From positions 1-7,620 of the forward strand of contig CALELJ010000188.1 in the NCBI GenBank assembly GCA_937902445.1: 7,620 nt of DNA, written 5' to 3'. Shown piece after piece: positions 1-5,709 of this stretch. The stretch's first letter is position 1, and each line of letters starts with the position of its first letter. The stretch is from an uncultured Treponema sp. (GTDB taxonomy: Bacteria > Spirochaetota > Spirochaetia > Treponematales > Treponemataceae). The notes beneath the pieces were generated by a model. It was given only the letters and a program-made list of their open reading frames with translations. It was not told where the DNA came from and did no database searches. Position numbers and translations under genes: made by a program.

Positions 1-93
1 AGCGTGGACAAACCTGTCTTTTCTTGCAAAAAAACCTGCGTTCAGAATGAATTTTTTCTTCAAATTCCTGACTTCAAGAACCAAATTCCCCAT
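1..93 (-). CDS. OppF/DppF-like peptide ABC transporter ATP-binding protein, N-terminal fragment
   Basis: Reading the minus strand from an ATG at 93 gives 31 uninterrupted codons to the window edge. The protein begins MGNLVLEVRNLKKKF and continues with ILNAGFFARKDRFVHA. The 'LEV-NLKK-F' opening followed by a GFF-basic insert and 'V-A' is typical of the second ATPase (OppF/DppF) of oligopeptide/dipeptide ABC importers, which act at the inner face of the cytoplasmic membrane. A GGGG ribosome-binding site ends about 6 bases before the ATG. The gene starts 28 bp after the ftsK stop on the same strand, so the two may be co-transcribed; no terminator is visible between them. The Walker A, signature and Walker B motifs lie outside the window, so the subfamily call rests on the N-terminus alone. 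Another ABC ATPase class is the main alternative. Confidence 0.72.
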   Translation of the reverse strand, partial: MGNLVLEVRNLKKKFILNAGFFARKDRFVHA

Positions 94-121
94 GTTTTCC
101 CCTATTTTTCCACAGATTTTC

Positions 122-3100
122 TCACGGCATGTGGATGATTTCGCGAGGCTTGCTTCCGTTTGCAGGTCCGACAATTCCGCGCTCCTCCATCTCTTCTATG
201 AGACGCGCAGCCCTGTTGTAACCGATGCTCAAACGACGCTGAATGTAGCTTGCACTGGCCTTTCCGGACTGAATGACGATGTCCAGAGCCTTCTCGTAAA
301 GCGGATCCACACCAGAATCACCGAAAAGCGACGCCTGCTCGCCTTCATCCTCCTCATCATCAACAAAAATCTCATCGTCTATGTATTCCGGTTCGCCCCA
401 TTCCTTTACGGCTTCAACAACATCCTCGACTTCCTGATCTGAAACGAATGCACCCTGGATGCGTACAGGGAAAGGATCAGTTGCACTTGCATAAAGCATG
501 TCACCTTTACCAAGAAGCTTTTCAGCACCAACCTGGTCGATGATGATGCGGCTGTCTGTTTTTGCGGCAACCATGAAAGCAACACGGCTTGGAATGTTTG
601 CCTTGATGAGGCCGGTAATGACATCAACGGAAGGTCGCTGTGTTGCAAGAACAAGATGGATTCCAACAGCACGGGACATGGCACAAAGTCGTGCTACGAC
701 ACCTTCAAGCTGTTTGCCTGTCGTTGCCATAAGATCTGCAAATTCGTCGATGATGACGATGAGATATGGAATCTTTTCTGTCGCAATGTGCTGTTCAACA
801 ATTTTGCGGTTGTAGCTTGAAATGTCGCGGCATCCAAGACTGTCGAGAACTGCATAGCGGCGTTCCATTTCGCAAAGGCAATACTGGAGGGCCTGCATTG
901 CTTTCTTTGATTCCGTGATGACAGGTGTAAGCAGATGTGGAATGTGGTTGTAAAGCTTGAGTTCGACAACCTTAGGGTCGATCAAAATCATCTTGACGTC
1001 ACTTGGACTGCGCTTGTAAAGGATCGAAAGGATCATGCTGTTTACGCAGACAGACTTACCCGCACCTGTGGAACCTGCTATCAAAAGGTGCGGAGTCTTT
1101 ACAAGATCCATGATCTGGGTTTCGCCTTCAATGTCCTTTCCGAGAATTACAGGGACAGACATCTTTTTCCATTCAGGACGGTTCTGTTCGATACATTCAC
1201 GGAAAGAAACGATGGCCCTGTTTCTGTTTGGAATTTCAATACCGACAGCGCGCTTTCCTGGAATCGGTGCGACGATACGGACAGACTGGGCTGCAAGGCG
1301 AAGGGCGATGTTGTCTGCAAGTCCGACAATCTTTGAAAGCTTAACACCAGGAGCCGGGAGAATCTCAAACATTGTTACGACAGGACCTTTGCGGATTCCG
1401 ATGACTTCTGCCTGGATGCTGAATTCCTTTAGGGTTTCCTGAAGGTTCAATGAAGCCTGTTTTGTTTCTTCATCGATAATCCAGTATTCGTTTTCTGCAT
1501 ATGCCGTAAGAAGGTCGGTGTCGATTTTGTATGCACCCATCTTCTTTTTCTTTTTAGGCGGAACAACAACAGCGGCCTTTGTAGTTCCGTCGGAAGAAGT
1601 TGTGACCGCTGTCTTAATAGGATTGCCGTTGCTGTCTACAACTGCAGGTGCGAGAGGATCGACATTTTCATTTGCTTCACCTTCAACTTTCTGTCTTGCA
1701 TCATTTTCCATCTGAGTGAAGATGTCATCCAATGCTGTTGTATCAGGATCAAACTGTGCCGTAGGATCTTTCTGGATCTGAGGTTCCTCCGGCACGTCCT
1801 CCTGAATGTTCAAATCCTCCGACTGTCCATCATCTTCGAATGTAATGTCATCAGCAGAAAAATCATCGGCCGCATCAGGTTCATCTTCGTCTGCGGAATT
1901 TTCGATTCCGGATATTATCTGATCCTGCATGAAGGAATCATCAATGGATTCATCGGCTTCATAACTTTCTTCATTTTCATCGCTTTCATCAATGTTGAAT
2001 TCCGGATCCTCAAGGAAAGAAAAATCATCGTCAGCGGAATTTTCTTCTTCAGGAGATGTGGCTTCTTCAAAGTCAATGTCATATTGGATTTCGTTTTCTG
2101 AGGAAATATCCGTATCATATGAATCGATATCTGATGTGAGGCTCTGGGATTCACGCTCAAACTGGTCGATAACATCTACATCGTCATCAAGGTCATCTTC
2201 AAAGACAGAGACATCTATGGATTCGTTTGGCTCATCAGAAAAATCTGGAGCAGAAGGTTCATTGTCTTCAGCACTTTCGATTGAAATTTCATCTTCAATG
2301 ACAAGCTCATCCTCAATGTCTTCGTCATTTTCTTCAGGTTGTTTTCCTTTCACATTGCCCTTGTCATCAAGAGACCAGTTGAAAGAAATTTTTCTTTCCG
2401 GAATGTCAGCAGTTTTGTTTTCGCCTGCTGTTTCCACAGATGATGGAATTGTTTCTGAAAGTTCCCTGTTTTCTGGAACTTCGGTTTCTTCAAGTTCAAT
2501 TCCGGAATCAATGCTTTCAATGTCGAATTTTTTTGGCTTCCTTTTTCCGGCAAAGGAAATTTTGTTTACAAAAAGATTTTTGAGATGGGATGGTCTTGCC
2601 TTGAGGAAGGCAAAGGACCTTAAATTTTTGAGATTTCGTTCAGTCTGAGATTCTTCTGTATCCGTAACAGCCAGGTCTTCTGATTCTGAAATTTCATCTT
2701 CCGTGTCATCGAGTTCAACTATCTCACTTTTTTCCTCAGATTCAGTTTCTGATTTCTGTGGGAGCGGTACATCTTTTTTCTGGACAGGATTTATGGTTTC
2801 TGAATTTTTAGTTTCAGGAACTTTAGTTCTAGGAACTTTAGTTCCGTTAATCCTGTGCTCGATGTAGGAGGCAAGGTTTACTGCAAGAAGATATTCAAGC
2901 GCAACAAGAAGAAGAGAGATTACAATGAGTGTTGAAATCTTTACGAACGCAAGGGGACTTGTATCCTGATCTGAAATGGCGATGCATATGCGTTCCGAGA
3001 CAACCATGGTGAAAAACGGAATTATGCTTACAAGGAGAATGAAGGCCCGCTGGATTGACCACTTTGCGCTGAGGCAGAAGGCACCGGAAACGAAAAAGAA

Positions 3101-3289
3101 TGCGGGTATGAGGATGGAACAGATTCCGTAGACAGAAACAAGCATCTGCCCAAGGACAGTCAGAAAATTTCTGCCGGAAGAAGTTCCAAAATCAAGAATT
3201 CCTAGAAGAAGCGAAATGGAAAACAATGCTGCCGTTAAAAACAATGTGATGCCAGTGATTGTAGCAACAATACGTTCCTTTTTAGTCAT
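122..3289 (-). CDS. ftsK: FtsK/SpoIIIE family DNA translocase, 1055 aa, with long acidic linker
   Basis: Septum-anchored, ATP-driven double-stranded DNA pump that clears and sorts chromosome termini at division. Four hydrophobic segments occupy roughly residues 7-31, 43-75, 83-98 and 116-142. A long Asp/Glu/Ser-rich linker covers about 148-578, and five lysines (579-583) lead into the motor. Motor landmarks are Walker A GSTGAGKS (739-746), a DPK loop, Walker B IVIIDEF (Asp848-Glu849) and the ATQRPSVDVITGLIKANIPSR segment. A winged-helix gamma domain (about 995-1055, with SYIQRRLSIGYNRAARLIEEME) reads polar DNA signals in known homologues. The ATG at 3289 is chosen because GGAG (3298-3301) sits 8 bases upstream and the hydrophobic N-terminus begins just after it. 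The frame stays open further upstream to 3445 but would overlap rsmI and adds no FtsK-like sequence. A candidate sigma-28 promoter precedes it. Family certain; length is intermediate between SpoIIIE and E. coli FtsK. Confidence 0.97.
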   Translation of the reverse strand: MTKKERIVATITGITLFLTAALFSISLLLGILDFGTSSGRNFLTVLGQMLVSVYGICSILIPAFFFVSGAFCLSAKWSIQRAFILLVSIIPFFTMVVSERICIAISDQDTSPLAFVKISTLIVISLLLVALEYLLAVNLASYIEHRINGTKVPRTKVPETKNSETINPVQKKDVPLPQKSETESEEKSEIVELDDTEDEISESEDLAVTDTEESQTERNLKNLRSFAFLKARPSHLKNLFVNKISFAGKRKPKKFDIESIDSGIELEETEVPENRELSETIPSSVETAGENKTADIPERKISFNWSLDDKGNVKGKQPEENDEDIEDELVIEDEISIESAEDNEPSAPDFSDEPNESIDVSVFEDDLDDDVDVIDQFERESQSLTSDIDSYDTDISSENEIQYDIDFEEATSPEEENSADDDFSFLEDPEFNIDESDENEESYEADESIDDSFMQDQIISGIENSADEDEPDAADDFSADDITFEDDGQSEDLNIQEDVPEEPQIQKDPTAQFDPDTTALDDIFTQMENDARQKVEGEANENVDPLAPAVVDSNGNPIKTAVTTSSDGTTKAAVVVPPKKKKKMGAYKIDTDLLTAYAENEYWIIDEETKQASLNLQETLKEFSIQAEVIGIRKGPVVTMFEILPAPGVKLSKIVGLADNIALRLAAQSVRIVAPIPGKRAVGIEIPNRNRAIVSFRECIEQNRPEWKKMSVPVILGKDIEGETQIMDLVKTPHLLIAGSTGAGKSVCVNSMILSILYKRSPSDVKMILIDPKVVELKLYNHIPHLLTPVITESKKAMQALQYCLCEMERRYAVLDSLGCRDISSYNRKIVEQHIATEKIPYLIVIIDEFADLMATTGKQLEGVVARLCAMSRAVGIHLVLATQRPSVDVITGLIKANIPSRVAFMVAAKTDSRIIIDQVGAEKLLGKGDMLYASATDPFPVRIQGAFVSDQEVEDVVEAVKEWGEPEYIDDEIFVDDEEDEGEQASLFGDSGVDPLYEKALDIVIQSGKASASYIQRRLSIGYNRAARLIEEMEERGIVGPANGSKPREIIHMP
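2801..2845 (-). repeat. Imperfect 15-bp tandem repeat encoding pentapeptides at the start of the FtsK linker
   Basis: On the plus strand the unit AGGAACTTTAGTTC occurs at 2816-2829 and again at 2831-2844, a period of 15 bases. A decayed third copy lies at 2801-2815. In the FtsK protein this gives TKVPR, TKVPE, TKNSE and then TINPV, that is residues 150-169, right after the last membrane segment. It looks like in-frame slippage or duplication in a disordered tether; no separate function is claimed. Confidence 0.7.
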
Positions 3290-3323
3290 TGCATAAACTC
3301 CAAAAAATAAAGGTACTAATAGA

Positions 3324-3351
3324 TTATCGGAGTTTGCGGAAGTGATTTTTA
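3324..3351 (-). promoter_or_regulatory. Candidate sigma-28 promoter facing ftsK
   Basis: Read on the minus strand, TAAA (3351-3348) is followed after 16 bases by TCCGATAA (3331-3324), against the sigma-28/FliA consensus TAAA-N15-GCCGATAA. The -10 octamer matches 7 of 8, and the spacer is one base longer than the commonest value. Transcription would begin near 3316, about 27 bases before the ftsK ATG, leaving its GGAG site inside the leader. The same nine-base TCCGATAAT occurs in the better promoter before flgM. The -35 side is weak outside TAAA, so this remains a candidate. No convincing sigma-70 promoter was found for ftsK in the same gap. Confidence 0.35.
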
Positions 3352-3360
3352 GCAGTAAAG

Positions 3361-3389
3361 TTGCAAAAAAATGCCCTTGGATGTATACT
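3361..3389 (+). promoter_or_regulatory. Sigma-70-type promoter for rsmI
   Basis: TTGCAA (3361-3366; 4 of 6 to TTGACA) and TATACT (3384-3389; 5 of 6 to TATAAT) are separated by exactly 17 bases. A second overlapping TATACT occupies 3389-3394 but is badly spaced from the -35. With the usual 6-8 base offset, the start point falls at about 3395-3397, on top of the GTG at 3396 that begins the conserved RsmI sequence. Upstream start codons at 3342 and 3381 would not be in this transcript. Confidence 0.55.
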
Positions 3390-3395
3390 ATACTT

Positions 3396-4115
3396 GTGTC
3401 AGAATTGTATATTGTAGCAACGCCTATAGGCAACCTGGGTGACATAACTTACAGGGCTTTGGAAACTTTCAGGAATGTTGATGTGATTGCCGCGGAAGAT
3501 ACCCGGCATACGCTTCAGCTTCTGACTCATTTTGAGATAAGAAAGCCTCTTATAAGCTGCCGTTCCCAGAATGAACAGTTTGCTTCCGAAAAAATCATCA
3601 GGCTTCTTGATGAAGGACAGACAGTTGCCTATGCCAGTGATGCGGGAACTCCAGGAATAAGTGATCCAGGAGCAGTTCTGGCAGGACTTGCAAGAAAAGC
3701 GGGACACAAGGTCGTTCCTATTCCAGGGGCAAGCGCCTTTGCATCTCTTGCAAGTGTGGCTGGTGCTGGTGGAAAGACCCTTATTTTTGAGGGTTTTTTG
3801 TCTCCAAAGCCGGGGCGGAGAAGGAGCCGTCTGAGGGAACTTATGGCAACAGGAGATGCCATAATTCTTTATGAAAGTCCCTTCAGAATTGTTAAACTTT
3901 TAACGGATATTGCCGATATTGAAGAAGGGAGAAGGGTTGTTATTGGTCGTGAGCTGACAAAGCTTCATGAGGAGATAACGGATGGAACCGCCAAAGAGGT
4001 TCTTGAAGATTATAGTTCCAGGGCCAAGGTCCAGGGAGAGTTTGCTGTTTTTATTTCTGGCAATAAAAATGCTAAACTTTCAGAAGAATCTTCCGATAAT
4101 ATAAGCGAGGCTTAG
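3396..4115 (+). CDS. rsmI: 16S rRNA (cytidine(1402)-2'-O)-methyltransferase RsmI, 239 aa
   Basis: Transfers a methyl group from S-adenosylmethionine to the 2'-OH of C1402 in the decoding centre of 16S rRNA; tetrapyrrole-methylase fold, cytoplasmic. Numbered from GTG 3396, visible motifs are LYIVATPIGNLGD (4-16), AAEDTRHT (32-39), SDAGTPGISDPG (81-92), then PIPGASA, EGFLSPKPGRR, YESPFR, GRELTKLHEE and QGEFAVFISG. The GTG is chosen because family members start just before LYIVATPIGN and because the promoter would initiate transcription there. Alternatives in frame are ATG 3381, without an obvious ribosome site, and GTG 3342, which has GGAG 9 bases upstream and would add 18 residues of no family resemblance. 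Two oddities: the usual 'HxHNE' segment reads RSQNE (56-60), and the small C-terminal domain of longer homologues such as the E. coli enzyme is absent. flgM follows after one base. Confidence 0.95.
   Translation: MSELYIVATPIGNLGDITYRALETFRNVDVIAAEDTRHTLQLLTHFEIRKPLISCRSQNEQFASEKIIRLLDEGQTVAYASDAGTPGISDPGAVLAGLARKAGHKVVPIPGASAFASLASVAGAGGKTLIFEGFLSPKPGRRRSRLRELMATGDAIILYESPFRIVKLLTDIADIEEGRRVVIGRELTKLHEEITDGTAKEVLEDYSSRAKVQGEFAVFISGNKNAKLSEESSDNISEA
4073..4099 (+). promoter_or_regulatory. Sigma-28 (FliA) promoter for flgM inside the 3' end of rsmI
   Basis: TAAACTTT (4073-4080), 11 bases, then TCCGATAA (4092-4099) match the enterobacterial sigma-28 consensus TAAAGTTT-N11-GCCGATAA at 7 of 8 positions in each half with exact spacing. 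Transcription would start near 4105-4107, just before the GAGG ribosome site (4107-4110) and the flgM start codons at 4117 and 4120. This would let the flagellar sigma factor drive its own antagonist independently of rsmI, as known for flgM in Salmonella. The leader would be very short. Confidence 0.65.
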
Positions 4116-4116
4116 T

Positions 4117-4404
4117 ATGATGATAGACAAAGTTAATTATGTATCACCTGTGAACAACCTGCAGAACACAAAGCGTTCAAGCAATGTTGCAAATTCACAG
4201 AGGGCATCTGATGAAATCAGCGTTTCTGACGAAGCAAAGGCAATGGCTGAAGCTATGTTCATGAAACAGGTGTCTGATGAGACTCCGGATATTCGTCAGG
4301 ACTTGGTGGAAAAGATTAAGCTTAAGATTCAGGATCCAAATTACCTCAATGAAGCAACAATAGCTGCTACAGCGGATCAGATTCTTAGCGCATACGGACT
4401 GTAA
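4117..4404 (+). CDS. flgM: FlgM-type anti-sigma-28 factor, 95 aa
   Basis: Binds the flagellar sigma factor (FliA/sigma-28) and holds late flagellar genes off until the hook-basal body is finished; in known systems FlgM is then exported through the flagellar secretion apparatus. The N-terminal half (1-50) is polar and rich in Asn, Ser and Lys, as expected for an unfolded export-competent region. The middle has ISVSDEAKAMAEAMF (34-48). The C-terminal half, TPDIRQDLVEKIKLKIQDPNY followed by an Ala-rich helix to the end, is the family signature for sigma binding ('PDiR--kV--ik--I--G-Y'). Length is typical. Two consecutive ATG codons (4117 and 4120) lie 6 and 9 bases after GAGG (4107-4110); either may be used. 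One base separates it from the rsmI stop, and an intrinsic terminator follows. No other flagellar gene is nearby. Confidence 0.85.
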   Translation: MMIDKVNYVSPVNNLQNTKRSSNVANSQRASDEISVSDEAKAMAEAMFMKQVSDETPDIRQDLVEKIKLKIQDPNYLNEATIAATADQILSAYGL

Positions 4405-4436
4405 TAAATTCCGTAGTCGTTTAAAGGGGATAAATA

Positions 4437-4467
4437 AGGGCGGAATTTCTTTCCGCTCTTTTTTTTT
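4437..4467 (+). terminator. Rho-independent terminator after flgM
   Basis: A nine-pair stem is formed by AGGGCGGAA (4437-4445) and TTCCGCTCT (4451-4459) with one G-T wobble and a five-base loop. It runs directly into nine consecutive T residues (4459-4467). It lies 32 bases after the flgM stop and separates the rsmI-flgM unit from the gene at 4531. Confidence 0.9.
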
Positions 4468-4530
4468 GCAATTCATTTCTAGGAAATCCACAGAACTGGA
4501 GCTCTGGCGGTTTCCGTAAGGATTATTATA

Positions 4531-5682
4531 ATGGCAGATTTCATTTTCAAAATTTCACCGAATATTGTGCTTGGTTCATATACTGCAAATCGTCTTGGAC
4601 AGTATGTTCTTGAATGGGGAACCAACTTCATGGTCATCATTGATCCCGTACTGAAGGAATCTGGGACTTCCGACAAGGTTCTTGGATCCCTCAAGGAAAA
4701 AAACGTTGACTATTTTGTTTTTGACGAAGTTCCCAACACAGCTGATACCGAAACTCTTGCCCAGGCGTTGAAACTGGCACAGAATGCCAAGGTCCACGGA
4801 ATCATAGCAGTAGGAGGCGGAAGGGTTCTTTCTTTGGCAAAGGCTGTCTGTGCCCTTTATTATGAATCCTGCGGTGTATATGATTTCATTGACGACCAGC
4901 TTGTTCCGGGGAAGAAGATGCTTCCGCTTATCTGCGTGCCTACCACAAACCGTGACAGCTTCATTTTCACGGACAGGACAATGATCACTGATTCACGTTC
5001 CTCAAAGGTGAAGCTTATAAAGACTCAGAACGGACTTTGCCGGCTTGTTGTCTGGGATCCTAACCTTCAGATTGCCCTTACGGAAAAACAGGTTGAGATA
5101 ATGGCTGTGGAAGCACTTGCCTTTGCAGTGGAAGGCTACCTGAGCCAGAAGGCCACATTCTTCAGCGACATGATCATCGAGAAAAGCGTCCAGCTCTTAA
5201 GCTATGCCCTTGATGGAGCTCCGTCACTTTCAATAACCACGCCGCAGGAAGTTCTTCTTGCCCAGGGTGGATGCATGGCGTCTTTAGGGGCTGCCTCAAG
5301 TTCTTTTGGTGCGACAAACCTTCTTTCAATAGCAATCAATTCGCGCTATAAGATTTCGCGTTCACTGACTACTGCAATACTCCTTCCTTACATGATTGAA
5401 GATGCTGCGACATTCAAGGCGGAAAAGCTTGCTACCCTTGCAAAACTCCTCAGGGCATGTGAAATGGATGCCAGTGCAGCGGAAGCCAGTGCTTCCCTTG
5501 CGGAATACGTGCGTCAGAAAATCGCAAAAGTCAACATTCCGGCTCGATTGAAGGACCTTTCCCTTTCAATAGAACAGCTTGCCCTTGCCGCCGAAGATGC
5601 AGGTGAACTTGATCTCATCAACAACCTTCAGCGCTCAATGACAACGGACGATCTGTTTGAGATCATCAAGAAAGCATACTGA
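4531..5682 (+). CDS. Iron-containing alcohol dehydrogenase family protein lacking the metal site; probable pseudoenzyme, 383 aa
   Basis: Collinear over its whole length with group III (Fe-dependent) alcohol dehydrogenases such as E. coli FucO, including an N-terminal Rossmann-like half and a helical C-terminal half; 383 aa is the usual family size. The catalytic landmarks are gone. The family's DALTHAIE block is EALAFAVEGY here (194-203), so the metal Asp is Glu194 and the metal His is Phe198. The VHxxAHPLG...PHG block aligns without gaps, anchored on AILLP (282-286), to Asn263, Ile267 and Arg277. The NAD-loop GGGS is GGGR (95-98), and PTTAGTGSEVT is PTTNRDSFIFT (137-147). No frameshift or stop is present and codon use resembles the neighbours, so the gene seems maintained. 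AAGGA (4518-4522) lies 8 bases before the ATG. A convincing promoter was not seen after the preceding terminator. The methyltransferase at 5710 is probably co-transcribed. Family membership is secure; activity as a dehydrogenase is unlikely, and the true role is unknown. Confidence 0.88.
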   Translation: MADFIFKISPNIVLGSYTANRLGQYVLEWGTNFMVIIDPVLKESGTSDKVLGSLKEKNVDYFVFDEVPNTADTETLAQALKLAQNAKVHGIIAVGGGRVLSLAKAVCALYYESCGVYDFIDDQLVPGKKMLPLICVPTTNRDSFIFTDRTMITDSRSSKVKLIKTQNGLCRLVVWDPNLQIALTEKQVEIMAVEALAFAVEGYLSQKATFFSDMIIEKSVQLLSYALDGAPSLSITTPQEVLLAQGGCMASLGAASSSFGATNLLSIAINSRYKISRSLTTAILLPYMIEDAATFKAEKLATLAKLLRACEMDASAAEASASLAEYVRQKIAKVNIPARLKDLSLSIEQLALAAEDAGELDLINNLQRSMTTDDLFEIIKKAY

Positions 5683-5709
5683 AAAATTGCGGCCTGAGGA
5701 AAATCAAAA

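Noticed and set aside
935..1442. Two overlapping plus-strand open frames of about 135 codons opposite the FtsK motor
   Set aside because: They lie wholly inside the conserved ftsK motor region in antisense, overlap each other, and show no recognisable protein features.
1992..2648. A 218-codon serine-rich open frame on the plus strand opposite the FtsK linker
   Set aside because: It is the antisense shadow of the acidic linker: Asp/Glu codons (GAT, GAA) read backwards give Ser- and Phe-type codons. It has no ribosome site and no family resemblance.
3290..3445. 52-residue N-terminal extension of FtsK
   Set aside because: It would overlap rsmI and its promoter and has no FtsK-like content, whereas the ATG at 3289 has GGAG 8 bases upstream and leads straight into the membrane domain.
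4466..4494. TTGCAA after the flgM terminator as a -35 for the gene at 4531
   Set aside because: It overlaps the terminator T run and no acceptable -10 lies 16-18 bases downstream; TATTAT at 4524 overlaps the start region.
4495..4510. Inverted repeat CAGA...TCTG around GAGCTC in the leader of the gene at 4531
   Set aside because: Only four paired bases before mismatches; too weak to call an operator or attenuator.
4531..5682. Calling the dehydrogenase homologue a degraded pseudogene
   Set aside because: The reading frame is complete, normal in length, has a good ribosome site and shows no frameshift or stop; loss of active-site residues alone points to changed function.
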